Position numbers and translations under genes: made by a program. Shown in pieces: positions 9,436-18,980 of a stretch of DNA of 64,000 nucleotides. Under the pieces are notes generated by a model. It ran no database searches. It was not told the origin of the DNA and saw only the letters and a list, made by a program, of their open reading frames with translations. Origin of the DNA: Massilia sp. CF038 (GTDB lineage Bacteria > Pseudomonadota > Gammaproteobacteria > Burkholderiales > Burkholderiaceae_D); contig NZ_FQWU01000002.1 of NCBI RefSeq assembly GCF_900129765.1, positions 1,116,001 through 1,180,000 on the forward strand, written 5' to 3'. How positions within the stretch are numbered: position 1 is the stretch's first letter; every line of letters begins with the position of its first letter.

Positions 9436-12400
9436 TCAGGCCGTCGACACCGAGAATTGGTCAAGCAGTTCGCGCAGGCGCGGCAGGCCGTCGGTGACGA
9501 GCGCCCATTGCGACTGATCGGCCGCCATCTCCAGCTCGCTGCACAGCGCGTGCAGCTCCGTTGCTTCGAGATAGGCGGCGCTGCCCTTGATCCCGTGCAG
9601 CAAACGGCCGGCCACGTCGCTGTCGCGCGCGGCCACTGCCGCCTCCAGGTCGGCGCGCCGCGACGGCACGTCATTGGCGAACGCGGCGCGCATGCGCGCC
9701 TTGAGTTCACCATTGCGGCGGTCGGCATTCTGGGCGGCAGCCACCGCCAATGGCGTGGGACCGGTGAACACCCCGAACATGGCATCGAGTTCGATCGTGC
9801 TCGGTGGCCGCGGGCGGGCCGGCTGCATCATCGGCACCATGGCCACGCCGCGCCGCAACTGGCGTTCAATTGCGCGCGAGAGCTGCAGGTGCAGTGCCGT
9901 TTCGTCAATCGGCTTGGACAGGAAATCGTCCATGCCGCTGGCCAGATAACGGTTGCGGTCTTCTTCGCTGGCGTTGGCCGTCAGTGCCACGATCATCAGG
10001 TCTGGGTCGCGCACCGGCGCTTCGGGCGGCCCGCCAGCCCGGATCAGGCGGGTAGCGGTCGATCCATCCATCTCGGGCATGCGTCCATCCATCAGAATCA
10101 GGTCATAGCGGGTGCGGGCGCAGGCTGCCACCGCAAGGGCGCCATTATCTGCGATATCGACCTTGTGGCCAAGGTCTTCCAGCATCATGCGGATGATGAT
10201 CTGATTGGTCGGGAAGTCTTCCGCACACAGCACATTCAGGCAATGGCTGTGCGGTTCAAGTGAAACATGCTGCACTTCAGGCGGCGCCACCCCGTCGGCC
10301 AGCGGCAGCAGCACGGAGAAGATGCTGCCCTCCCCCTCGCGGCTGTGGACCGTGATTTCGCCGCCCATCAGTTCCACCAGCTGGCGGCAGATCGCCAGGC
10401 CCAGGCCGGTGCCGCCGTAGCGCCGCGTGGTGGTGCTGTCGGCCTGTTCGAACTTCTGGAACAGCCGCTCCAGCGCCGCCGGCGCAATACCGATGCCGGT
10501 GTCGCGCACCGAGAAGCGCACCATGTTGATGCGCGGCCCATCATGCGGCTCGCCTGGCAGCGATTCGATCGTCACCTGCACTTCGCCTTCGTTGGTGAAC
10601 TTGAAGGCGTTGCCAACCAGGTTGACCAGCACCTGGCGCAGCCGGGTCGGGTCACCGACCACAAATTGCGGCAGATTCGGCGCCAGCTCGATATCGAAGG
10701 AAATGCTGTGCGCGGCGGCCTGTTCTTCAAACAGGCTGGCCACGTTTTCCAGCATCGGGCCAAGCGCGAAGTCGATGTTCTCGATGGTCAGCTTGCCAGC
10801 CTCGATCTTGGAAAAATCGAGCAGGTCGTTGATGATGGTCAGCAGCGACTGGGCGTTGGCCTGGCCGCGCAGGATCTGCTCGCGCGTGTTGTCCTGCAAG
10901 CGCGTATCGCGCAAGGCGAAATTGAGCATGCCGATCACGCCCGCGAGCGGGGTACGCATTTCATGGCTCATGTTGGCCAAAAATTCCGACTTCTGACGGG
11001 TGGCGTCTTCCGCCTTCTGTTTGGCCAGGCGCAGGCGCTCGTCATTTTCCTGGAGCGCGCGGTTGGCCAGCGCCAGCTCCTCGGTATTGAGGCGCACCTG
11101 CTTTTCCTGTTCCAGCAGCCTGGCCTGGGTTTCTTCCAGCTCGCGGTAGGCGCGCGCGTTGTCCAGTGCGACCGCCGCGTGGGCGGCCAGGGTCTGCAGC
11201 ATGTCCAGATGCACGCGCCGATACGCGTTCTTCTCGACGCTTTGCACGCACAGCACCCCCATCATGCGGTCCTTCACAATCAGTGGCACGTACATCATGG
11301 CCACTGAATTGGAGCGCGGACTGCCGTCGCGCCGCAGCACCGGCGTGGGCGGCTTGCTTTGTGGCCCGCTCAGGTAGTTATCGTATTCCGCTTCCAGGTC
11401 GTTGATGAACACCTCGCGCCGGTTGCGCAGGCACCAGACGGCAAACTGGCGCTCATCGGCCAGGGAGCGATTGTAATGTTCACTGCGCACGCCCTGATCC
11501 ATCGCGAACGGGAATTCGACCACGCCTTCTTCTTCGTTGTAAAAGCCAATCCCGAAAATACGCGCGTCCATCAGGTGGTGCACGTGGCGGTACACGGTCA
11601 TCATGATGGTTTCCATGTCGAGCGTGGCAGTCAGCTCGCGTCCGATTTCGGACAGCACCGAAATATTGCGGTGGGCCTGCTCCACCTTCTCCTTCTGGCG
11701 CTGTACTTCTTCTTTCTGGCGTTCGGCATCGGCACGGCGCTGTTCCGCCTCGGCGCGCTGGTCAACGGCGTCGCGGCGTTTTTCTTCGAGTTCGCTCTTC
11801 TGGTATTCGAGCAGGCGGTTCTGCTGCTCGATTTCGAGCGTACGCGCGCCCACCTGGCGCTCGAGCAGCGCCTTCTGGCGGCGCAGGCCGGACAGGCGCA
11901 GGAAGTAGGCGCCATACGCGCTGCTGAGAATGAGCAGCAGCGCGCCAGTGCGGAACCACCAGGTCTTCCACCAGGGCGGCAAAATGGTGATCGAGAGTGT
12001 GGCCGCGGCCGTGTTCCAGACGCCGTCCTTGTTGGCAGCCTTGACCCGGAATGTGTACTGGCCCGGATCGAGATTGGTGTACGTCGCGAAGCGCTTGCCC
12101 GCATCCGTGTTGACCCAGCCCTCGTCGAATCCTTCGAGCTGATAGGAAAACAGGTTGCGTTGCGGTGCGGCGTAATGCAGGGCCACGAATTCAAGCGAGA
12201 ACACCGAATCGGCCGCAGCGAGCGTGAGCTCGCGGGTCGATTCAATCGGCCCCTTGAGCAGGCCCGGATGGGTAAGGTGGGCCGGCTTGTTGAAAATTTC
12301 GAAGCCGGTGATGACGGCGCGTGGTGCGATCAGATTGTCGCTGATGGCGTCGGGTCGAAACGCGGTCACCCCATTGAAACCGCCAAAATACATGGTCCCG

Positions 12401-14334
12401 TCGCTTGCCTTCAGGGCCGAGCCGTCGAAATAGGCACCCTCGATGGTGCCATCGACGGCACTGTAATTGCGCCAGCGGTTGTTGGCCACATCCAGCCGCG
12501 AAATACCGGTATTGGTACTGATCCACAGATTGCCGCGGGCGTCTTCCAGCATGGCGGCCACGCCGTCGTCGGACAGGCCATCGCGCACCGTGTAGCGCTT
12601 GAAACGCACATTGCCACTGGCGTCGATGCTCATGCGGTTCAAGCCGCCCGCCGTGCCCACCCAGACGGTACCGCGGCTGTCTTCCAGCAGGAAGTGGATC
12701 TCGTCGTGACTGAGACTGGCATTGTCGGCTGCGTCATGCCGATAGTGGCGGAACTTGCCGCTGGCGCGGTCCAGCATGTCCAGCCCATCGAAGGTACCGA
12801 TCCACAGCCGTCCCTTGCGGTCTTCCAGCAGCGGGCGCACCACGTTGTCCGCCAGGCTGGCCGGATCGGCGGGGTCATGGCGCCAGGTGGTGACCTTGCG
12901 CGTTTGCGGATCGACCCGGTGCAGGCCGCCGCGCGAGGCCACCCACAGCATGCCGCTGCGGTCGGCCAGCAAGCCACGCACATTGTTGCTGTCAGGGTCG
13001 CCGCTGGCAAAATTGACCGGGTCGAATTTGCCGCTGACCGGATCAAGCTGGCCCATGCCGCTGTTACTGCCGACCCAAAGCGTGCCATCGCGGCTGCGCG
13101 TGAGCGCGGTGCCAGGCGCGGTGGTCTGGCGCAAGCGGTAGTAGCGGACAGCGCCTGTTTCGGTGTTGTAGTGATTGAGTCCTTCGTTGGTGGCCAGCCA
13201 AAGATGACCGGGGCCATCCTCCAGAATGGCGCGCACCTTGTTGTCCGACAGCGCAGAGGGCCGGTCGGCCTGGCGCACGATGCGGGAAAAGCCGCCGCTG
13301 TTCAAGTCGACCCGGCTCACGCCCGCGTACCAGGTGCCGATCCAGAAGGTGCCCACACGGTCGCGGTACAGGGCTGACACCTGGTTGTCGGCCATGCCGT
13401 GCTCGTCGCCGGCCAGATGGCGGAAGGAAGCGAAACGCTGCTGCGGCGGCTGCCACAGGTACATCCCGTCATTGGTGGTGCCAACCCAGATATCGGCATC
13501 GACGTCCTGGTGCAGGACGGTCACCCAGCCTGGCTTGAACCCTTGTTCCGGCCCGAAACGGCGGCGGCTGTCCGAGGCGCTGCCAATGGTCCAGGTTTCC
13601 AGACCGGCGAGCGACCCAATCCACAGCGTCTTGCCGCCTTCGACCAGCAAGGCTTGCACGCTGTTGTACTTGCTCTCGCGGCCGGGCGCCGGGTGGTGGT
13701 CGAACTTGCTGGCGCCAGGTGCCAGGCTGTCCAGGCCACTGTGGGTGCCCACCCACAGGCGCCCGCTGGCGTCGCGCGCCAGTGCATTGATCTGGTCGTG
13801 CGACAGACTGGTGCTGTCGTCCGGTACATGGTGGTACACCTGAAAGCGCCCGCTCTCGGTATCGAAATGCTGCAAGCCGTCGCTGGTGGCCACCCACAAT
13901 CCATTGGCGCCATCGTCAATGATGGCGCGGATGTGGCGGTTGCCGTTACCGCGCCGCTCATGCTCGTCCGGCACGTAATGGCGAAAGCGCTGTTTCACCG
14001 GATCGTACAGATCCAGGCCGCCGTCGGTACCGACCCACAAGCGTCCCTTGCGGTCCACGAACAGGACCCGCACCCAGTTATTGGCCAGCGTGCGCACATC
14101 ATTGACGGCATTGCGGTAGGTGATGAAACGGTAGCCGTCAAAGCGCGACAGGCCGCCCTGGCTGCCAAACCACATGAAGCCGTCGGTGTCTTGCGCCACC
14201 GCCAGCACTGACTCCTGCGCCAGCCCCTGGTCGACGCTCAGGTGCTCGAAGCGCAGCATGCGCGCCGGCGCCGCCACGGTGGCGGCGCCAAGGCAGCACA
14301 ACAGCGCCGCCAGCAGCAGGCGCAAGAGCGTCAT
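9436..14334 (-). CDS. Hybrid sensor histidine kinase with two-component propeller, GAF, receiver and Hpt domains
   Basis: A 1632-residue inner-membrane kinase. The order is signal peptide (TLLRLLLAALLCCLGAATVAA) and about 14 propeller repeats of the type LWVGTxxGLxxFD (about 30-690). A Y_Y_Y domain (NLFSYQLEGFDEGWVNTD), one membrane span (TGALLLILSSAYGAYFL), a long Glu/Arg coiled coil and a GAF domain follow. After these come HisKA (FLANMSHEMRTPLAGVIG, His acceptor), HATPase (GTGLGLAICRQLVELMGG), a receiver (LILMDGRMPEMDG) and an Hpt domain with the canonical HGIKGSAAYL. The periplasmic propeller is like those of the Bacteroides-type hybrid systems that sense polymers or their breakdown products. 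The start at 14334 overlaps the preceding gene by four bases (ATGA). Confidence 0.93.
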   Translation of the reverse strand: MTLLRLLLAALLCCLGAATVAAPARMLRFEHLSVDQGLAQESVLAVAQDTDGFMWFGSQGGLSRFDGYRFITYRNAVNDVRTLANNWVRVLFVDRKGRLWVGTDGGLDLYDPVKQRFRHYVPDEHERRGNGNRHIRAIIDDGANGLWVATSDGLQHFDTESGRFQVYHHVPDDSTSLSHDQINALARDASGRLWVGTHSGLDSLAPGASKFDHHPAPGRESKYNSVQALLVEGGKTLWIGSLAGLETWTIGSASDSRRRFGPEQGFKPGWVTVLHQDVDADIWVGTTNDGMYLWQPPQQRFASFRHLAGDEHGMADNQVSALYRDRVGTFWIGTWYAGVSRVDLNSGGFSRIVRQADRPSALSDNKVRAILEDGPGHLWLATNEGLNHYNTETGAVRYYRLRQTTAPGTALTRSRDGTLWVGSNSGMGQLDPVSGKFDPVNFASGDPDSNNVRGLLADRSGMLWVASRGGLHRVDPQTRKVTTWRHDPADPASLADNVVRPLLEDRKGRLWIGTFDGLDMLDRASGKFRHYRHDAADNASLSHDEIHFLLEDSRGTVWVGTAGGLNRMSIDASGNVRFKRYTVRDGLSDDGVAAMLEDARGNLWISTNTGISRLDVANNRWRNYSAVDGTIEGAYFDGSALKASDGTMYFGGFNGVTAFRPDAISDNLIAPRAVITGFEIFNKPAHLTHPGLLKGPIESTRELTLAAADSVFSLEFVALHYAAPQRNLFSYQLEGFDEGWVNTDAGKRFATYTNLDPGQYTFRVKAANKDGVWNTAAATLSITILPPWWKTWWFRTGALLLILSSAYGAYFLRLSGLRRQKALLERQVGARTLEIEQQNRLLEYQKSELEEKRRDAVDQRAEAEQRRADAERQKEEVQRQKEKVEQAHRNISVLSEIGRELTATLDMETIMMTVYRHVHHLMDARIFGIGFYNEEEGVVEFPFAMDQGVRSEHYNRSLADERQFAVWCLRNRREVFINDLEAEYDNYLSGPQSKPPTPVLRRDGSPRSNSVAMMYVPLIVKDRMMGVLCVQSVEKNAYRRVHLDMLQTLAAHAAVALDNARAYRELEETQARLLEQEKQVRLNTEELALANRALQENDERLRLAKQKAEDATRQKSEFLANMSHEMRTPLAGVIGMLNFALRDTRLQDNTREQILRGQANAQSLLTIINDLLDFSKIEAGKLTIENIDFALGPMLENVASLFEEQAAAHSISFDIELAPNLPQFVVGDPTRLRQVLVNLVGNAFKFTNEGEVQVTIESLPGEPHDGPRINMVRFSVRDTGIGIAPAALERLFQKFEQADSTTTRRYGGTGLGLAICRQLVELMGGEITVHSREGEGSIFSVLLPLADGVAPPEVQHVSLEPHSHCLNVLCAEDFPTNQIIIRMMLEDLGHKVDIADNGALAVAACARTRYDLILMDGRMPEMDGSTATRLIRAGGPPEAPVRDPDLMIVALTANASEEDRNRYLASGMDDFLSKPIDETALHLQLSRAIERQLRRGVAMVPMMQPARPRPPSTIELDAMFGVFTGPTPLAVAAAQNADRRNGELKARMRAAFANDVPSRRADLEAAVAARDSDVAGRLLHGIKGSAAYLEATELHALCSELEMAADQSQWALVTDGLPRLRELLDQFSVSTA

Positions 14335-15044
14335 GTGGCGCCGGCCGCGCACGCGCGTACGCGGCGCTCCTGTTGCGCCACCGTGAGTGCCACCGCCGCC
14401 AGGTCAGCGGCAAGGACGGCGGCATCGAGCACGGCGCCCGTGCCCAGCTTGAGCGAAGCTGCCGCCTGCCAAAGGCCCAGCGTCATGCAGCCATTGTGCA
14501 TCGCATCGACGCGCAGCGTCGCTTCCTGGGTCCGTCCTTGCGCGAGCATCGCGCTCAGCTGGACCTGCGTTTCACTGACTTGCGTGGCGAATGCGGCCAG
14601 ATACGTGAGCAGCCGCTCTGCGCCAATATTCAAGCGCGCCATGGTTGCGGCGGGCGCCTCGGCCAGCTTGTCGATGGTGAGTTTGAAGATCTTGTCCAGA
14701 TGAGCACGTGCCTCGGCCGGCAGCAGCGGCTTGAGGATATAGCCAACGGCGCCCAGGCGCACCGCCTGCAGCACCGTTTCGCGGTCAGAAGCGGACGACA
14801 CCAGCACCACCGGCAGCGCGCCATGATCGGGATGGGCCTTGATCTTCTCCAGCAGCTCGATGCCCGACATGCGCGGCATGCGCACGTCACAAAAACAGAT
14901 GGCCGGGGCCAGGCCGTCTTCGATCAGGGTCCAGGCCGACTGGCCATCGTCGGCTTCGACCAGATCGAAAATGTCGTACTCGCCCAGCAGGTCCATGAGC
15001 GCCATGCGGGCCACCGCATCATCGTCAACGATCAGTGCTTTCAT
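14331..15044 (-). CDS. Response regulator with C-terminal Hpt-like domain (first regulator of the operon)
   Basis: A 237-residue receiver protein: MKALIVDDDAVARMALMDLL, phospho-acceptor Asp in CFCDVRMPRMSG, VLVSSASD and LKPLLP. The C-terminal part (about 130-237) contains MHNGCMTLGLWQAA, which aligns with LHAGCQTLGLNSAA in the paralogue at 8635-9360. The two proteins clearly arose by duplication and now flank the hybrid kinase. No DNA-binding or enzymatic output domain is visible. It starts 14 bases after the patatin gene and overlaps the kinase start by four bases. Confidence 0.85.
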   Translation of the reverse strand: MKALIVDDDAVARMALMDLLGEYDIFDLVEADDGQSAWTLIEDGLAPAICFCDVRMPRMSGIELLEKIKAHPDHGALPVVLVSSASDRETVLQAVRLGAVGYILKPLLPAEARAHLDKIFKLTIDKLAEAPAATMARLNIGAERLLTYLAAFATQVSETQVQLSAMLAQGRTQEATLRVDAMHNGCMTLGLWQAAASLKLGTGAVLDAAVLAADLAAVALTVAQQERRVRACAAGAT

Positions 15045-15058
15045 TCGTGTTTCCTTGT

Positions 15059-16228
15059 CTAGTGGCCGAAAAACGCCAGCACGTCGTTCTTGCGCGCATG
15101 GGTATCACGCTGACCCAGACGGATCAGCTCACAGGTATAGCTCGATTCAAACAGCAGGTACGAGGCCAGCGCCGCGCCGCGCGTCTCGGTCGCACCGATC
15201 CCCGACAGCATGGTGCGGATCGGCGCCGGGAGACTGGCCGTGTGGCGCGCCGCAATCGCATCGAGCCGCTCGGACGGCGCAATCACCAGCAGCTCGACCG
15301 GTTTCAAAGGGGTCTTGTCAAGATACTCCTGGGGCAGCATCGACAAGGTCAGGTTGATCCGGTTCAGGCGCTCGATATCGACCGCCAGCGAATCAAGAAA
15401 AATCGACGACATCGCGTGGCCGGCGATTTGCGCCAGGCTCGGATAGCGGGCCTGTTCGGCGCCAGCCTGCGCCGGTTCGTGCAAACGGCCGGCGCCGATC
15501 ACCAGCACCTTGGTCGCGCCCAGGTGAATGGCCGGCGAAATCGGCGCCAGCTGGCGCATCGAGCCGTCACCGCAATACTCGCGCCGGCTGCCCATGTACA
15601 GGGGCACCGCCGGGAAGATGAAGGGAATCGCCGACGAGGCCAGCAAATGCTCAACGCCGATCTGGTCCTGCATGGCGATGCGCTGCATGCGCACCCAGGG
15701 CGCAATGTCGGCGGCGGTCTGGTAGAAGGTGACGTGGCTACCGGCCGTGTAGCTCGATGCCGTCACGGCCAGCGCATGCAGCAAGCCTTCGGACATGACG
15801 CTGTCGAGGCGGGGCAGATCGAGCATGCGGTGCAGCAGGCCGGCCAGCGGCGTGTTGTCCAGCAGCGAAGCCGGTGGCGCGGCGCGCCATTTGCGCAGCA
15901 GCCAGCCAAACGAGAGCAGCGACAGCCAGCGCGCGCCGGACCGCAGCACGCCAAGCGAATCGGCGCGGTAGACCTGGTCGACGGTGAAGTTCTCCCACAC
16001 GTCGAGCAGCTTTTGCACGCCCTCGCCAAAATTATCGGCGCGGCAGGCCAGCGCGACGGCGTTGATGGCGCCGGCCGAGGTGCCGCAAATGATGTCAAAC
16101 GGGTTGCGTGCGGGGCGCCAGCCCTCTTCCCACAGGATCTGCGAAATGGCTTGCAGCACGCCGACCTGGTAGGCCGCGCGCGCGCCGCCGCCAGACAGAA
16201 TCAGCCCTGTTTTTTGTTCTATTCCCAT
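15059..16228 (-). CDS. Patatin-like phospholipase family protein
   Basis: A 389-residue patatin-fold hydrolase. The oxyanion loop is LILSGGGARAAYQVG (about 9-23), the nucleophile Ser is in the GxSxG motif CGTSAGAIN, and the catalytic Asp is in YCGDGSMRQ. All catalytic elements are present, so it should be an active lipid acyl hydrolase, probably cytoplasmic or membrane-associated since no signal peptide is seen. It is the first gene of an operon with two receiver proteins and a hybrid kinase. That context suggests its activity, or membrane state, is tied to the phosphorelay (inference). No promoter was confidently identified in the 85 bases upstream. Confidence 0.92.
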   Translation of the reverse strand: MGIEQKTGLILSGGGARAAYQVGVLQAISQILWEEGWRPARNPFDIICGTSAGAINAVALACRADNFGEGVQKLLDVWENFTVDQVYRADSLGVLRSGARWLSLLSFGWLLRKWRAAPPASLLDNTPLAGLLHRMLDLPRLDSVMSEGLLHALAVTASSYTAGSHVTFYQTAADIAPWVRMQRIAMQDQIGVEHLLASSAIPFIFPAVPLYMGSRREYCGDGSMRQLAPISPAIHLGATKVLVIGAGRLHEPAQAGAEQARYPSLAQIAGHAMSSIFLDSLAVDIERLNRINLTLSMLPQEYLDKTPLKPVELLVIAPSERLDAIAARHTASLPAPIRTMLSGIGATETRGAALASYLLFESSYTCELIRLGQRDTHARKNDVLAFFGH

Positions 16229-16313
16229 ACAGCAAGGGTATCAGGGTCCGGCCCGTTTGCGAAGGAAAAACCTTGCAGATTTTGCATTTTTTGACGGGTG
16301 TGGGCTGGCAGCC

Positions 16314-18083
16314 TCAGTCGCCTTTGCCCACGCCCTCGCGGCGGGGATCGGCGCCGCCAAACCACCACGGCTGGCCATGAATCAGGATCCGCTGCGCCCC
16401 CTGCGAGCCGGAATTCATTTCGTAGCTGCGCAGCTGGTGGCCACGCGCCTTGAGGGCGTCTTGCTGGGCCGGCGAAAAGCGCCCCGTTTCCAGTTCGGTG
16501 GGCCCATTGCGGCTGCCAAAATTGGGCAGGCTGATTGCCTGCTGCATGTTCAAGCCCCAGTCCAGCGTGCCCACCAGCGCCTTGGCCACATAATTGATGA
16601 TGGTCGGCCCGCCTGCCGAGCCGACCGCCAGAATCGGCTTGCCACTGGCGCGGTCAAACACGATGGTGGGCGACATGGCACTGCGCGGGCGTTTGCCAGC
16701 CTGGACCCGGTTGGCCACCGGCCCATTCGCATCGCGCGAGTCAAACGAAAAATCGGTCAGCTGGTTATTCAGGATGAAGCCGCCCACCATCTGGCGCGAG
16801 CCGAAGGCGTCCTCGATCGAGGTGGTCATCGACAGGCCTGCGCCCTTGGCGTCGAATACCACCACGTGCGAGGTGGACGGGGTTTCAATCGCATTGTCGC
16901 TGCCCCAGGCCACTTCGGTGGCAAACGGCATGCCGGCTGGCGCCAGGCCCAGCGATTTTTCACCGATCATCCCGGCGCGCCGTGCCAGGTAAGCTTTGTC
17001 GATCAAGGCATCGATGCCGCCTTTGGGCAAAGGCACGAAATCGGTGTCGGCCACATAGCGGTTACGGTCGGCAAAGGCGAGCCGCCCCGCTTCCGAGAAC
17101 ACGTGGATCGCTTCGGTCCCGAGCACGCCGTCGACCGGGGCCAGCGCCGCCATATCGCGCGAAGCGAGTATGCCCAGCATCTGGGCAATGGCAATGCCGC
17201 CCGACGACGGTGGCGGCATGCCGCATACGCGGTAGGCGCGGTAATCGCTGCAGACAGGTTCGCGCAGTTGGGCGCGATAGGCGCCCAGGTCGGCAGCCGT
17301 CAGCAGGCCCGGATTGTCAGGATGGGTGGCAACCTTGCGCGCAATGGCGTCGGCCATCTCGCCTTTGTAGAAGGCATCGGCGCCGCCCTTGGCGATGGCG
17401 CGCAGCGTGCGCGCCAGATCTGGATTCTTGAGGATGTGGCCCCCTGGCCAGGGCTTGCCGTCGTGGTAAAAATAGGCGTTGGCGGCCGGGTCGCGGCGCA
17501 GGTGCTGCTCGCCATTGAGCAGCCGGTACAGACGCGGGCTGACGGCAAAGCCATTTTCCGCCAGCGCGATGGCAGGCGCAAACAGGGTTTTCCAAGGCAG
17601 CTTGCCGTGCTGGCGCTGCGCCATTTCCAGCATGCGCAGCACACCAGGCGCGCCCACCGAGCGGCCGCCCACCACACCGGTCACGCGCGAAACGGGACTG
17701 CCATCCGGGTTCTGGAACAAGGCTTCGGTGGCAGCAGCAGGCGCGGTCTCGCGCCCATCGTAAGCTTGCAGCTTTTTGCCATCGAAATACATCAGGAAAG
17801 CGCCGCCGCCAATGCCCGACGACTGCGGTTCCACCAGGGTGAGCACCATTTGCGCTGCCACGGCAGCGTCAATGGCGGTGCCGCCCTGGCGCAGCATCTT
17901 GTAGCCTGCCTCGACCGCATGCGGATTGGCAGCCGCCACCATGAAGGACTTGGCCGCCCAGCCGGATTTTTCGGCATAGCCGGTGGCCGCTTCCGGCGCC
18001 ACCGCACCCGCGTCTTGTGCAAACGCGGGCGCCATGGCGCAGGCACTGGCCAACGCAAGCGCCAGCAACGTCTTCTTGGTCAT
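16314..18083 (-). CDS. ggt: Gamma-glutamyltransferase (glutathione hydrolase)
   Basis: A 589-residue periplasmic enzyme. The ATG at 18083 has GGGAG before it and gives a clean signal peptide (MTKKTLLALALASACAMAPAFA). The large-subunit region has NPHAVEAGYKMLRQGGTAIDAA and ESQSSGIGGG-like EPQSSGIGGGAFLMYF. The autocatalytic cleavage/nucleophile Thr is in TPSTSHVVVFD (about residue 400). The small subunit has STEDAFGS-like SIEDAFGSRQMVGGF and GSAGGPTIINYV. It cleaves glutathione and other gamma-glutamyl compounds. The gene stands alone, about 50 bases after the SDR gene on the same strand. Confidence 0.94.
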   Translation of the reverse strand: MTKKTLLALALASACAMAPAFAQDAGAVAPEAATGYAEKSGWAAKSFMVAAANPHAVEAGYKMLRQGGTAIDAAVAAQMVLTLVEPQSSGIGGGAFLMYFDGKKLQAYDGRETAPAAATEALFQNPDGSPVSRVTGVVGGRSVGAPGVLRMLEMAQRQHGKLPWKTLFAPAIALAENGFAVSPRLYRLLNGEQHLRRDPAANAYFYHDGKPWPGGHILKNPDLARTLRAIAKGGADAFYKGEMADAIARKVATHPDNPGLLTAADLGAYRAQLREPVCSDYRAYRVCGMPPPSSGGIAIAQMLGILASRDMAALAPVDGVLGTEAIHVFSEAGRLAFADRNRYVADTDFVPLPKGGIDALIDKAYLARRAGMIGEKSLGLAPAGMPFATEVAWGSDNAIETPSTSHVVVFDAKGAGLSMTTSIEDAFGSRQMVGGFILNNQLTDFSFDSRDANGPVANRVQAGKRPRSAMSPTIVFDRASGKPILAVGSAGGPTIINYVAKALVGTLDWGLNMQQAISLPNFGSRNGPTELETGRFSPAQQDALKARGHQLRSYEMNSGSQGAQRILIHGQPWWFGGADPRREGVGKGD

Positions 18084-18135
18084 GCTTTTCTCCCGCTCTT
18101 CCTTGCGAACAAGCGGGTATCGTACAGGAAAGCGC

Positions 18136-18894
18136 TTACTTCGGCTGCATGCGGATCGCGCCATCGAGGCGGATCGTTTCACCGTTGAGCATGGTGTTTT
18201 CGATGATGCACTTGGCCAGGTGCGCGTATTCGGTCGGACGGCCGAGGCGCGGCGGGAACGGCACCATGTTGCCCAGCGCAGTGCGCACTTCTTCCGGCAT
18301 GCCCATCAGCATTGGCGTTTCAAAAATGCCAGGGGCGATCGTCATCACGCGGATACCGCTGCGGGCCAGGTCGCGTGCCATGGGCAGCGTCATGCCGGCC
18401 ACGGCAGCTTTGGAAGACGCATACGCAGCTTGCCCGATCTGGCCGTCAAACGCGGCAACCGAGGCGGTGTTGATGATAATGCCGCGCTCGCCCGACTCGC
18501 CTGCGTCGAGCTTGCCCATGGCATCGGCCGCCAGACGCGCCATGTTGAAGGTGCCGACCAGGTTGATGTTGACGGTGCGCTGGAATACCTCAAGCGGGTG
18601 CGGGCCATCCTTGCCCACCGTTTTGACCGCAGGCGCCACGCCCGCGCAATTGATCAGGCCACGCACGTTGCCCAGGGCAGCAGCTGCGGCAACAACGGCC
18701 TGGCCGTCTGCTTCGGAGGTGACGTCGCACTTGACGAAAGTGCCCTTCAGTTCGGCAGCCAGCGCCTGCCCGGCTTCGACTTGCACGTCGGCCAGCACGA
18801 CCTTGGCGCCCGCTTCGGCCAGCATGCGCGCAGTGGCTGCGCCCAGGCCCGAAGCGCCGCCGGTGATGATGAAGACATTGTTCTGGATTTGCAT
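18136..18894 (-). CDS. SDR family 3-hydroxyacyl-CoA dehydrogenase (HSD17B10-like, type II)
   Basis: A 252-residue classical SDR closely resembling type II 3-hydroxyacyl-CoA dehydrogenases. Motifs are TGGASGLG (about 11-18), Asp in VVLADVQ for [18 protein letters not shown], Ser in [19 protein letters not shown] and [17 protein letters not shown]. Such enzymes act in isoleucine and branched-chain fatty-acid breakdown (2-methyl-3-hydroxybutyryl-CoA). The ATG at 18894 is preceded by AAGGGA. A perfect 20-bp palindrome 25 bases upstream suggests control by a regulator of branched-chain acyl-CoA metabolism. Confidence 0.9.
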   Translation of the reverse strand: MQIQNNVFIITGGASGLGAATARMLAEAGAKVVLADVQVEAGQALAAELKGTFVKCDVTSEADGQAVVAAAAALGNVRGLINCAGVAPAVKTVGKDGPHPLEVFQRTVNINLVGTFNMARLAADAMGKLDAGESGERGIIINTASVAAFDGQIGQAAYASSKAAVAGMTLPMARDLARSGIRVMTIAPGIFETPMLMGMPEEVRTALGNMVPFPPRLGRPTEYAHLAKCIIENTMLNGETIRLDGAIRMQPK

Positions 18895-18918
18895 GGTGGG
18901 TCCCTTAAAGTTCTTTTA

Positions 18919-18938
18919 TGACGTTTACGTAAACGTCA
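18919..18938. promoter_or_regulatory. Perfect 20-bp palindromic operator (LiuR-like)
   Basis: TGACGTTTACGTAAACGTCA is a perfect palindrome with core TTTACGTAAA, positioned between the SDR gene start and its upstream neighbour. The core resembles the sites described for the MerR-type regulator LiuR, which controls branched-chain amino acid and acyl-CoA catabolism in proteobacteria. The adjacent gene's predicted role fits. TTGACG at the palindrome edge on the minus strand could be a -35 box. Confidence 0.6.
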
Positions 18939-18980
18939 AGTAGCGCCATTGTAGCGAACTTTGGAAGGGAAAAACCAGCA

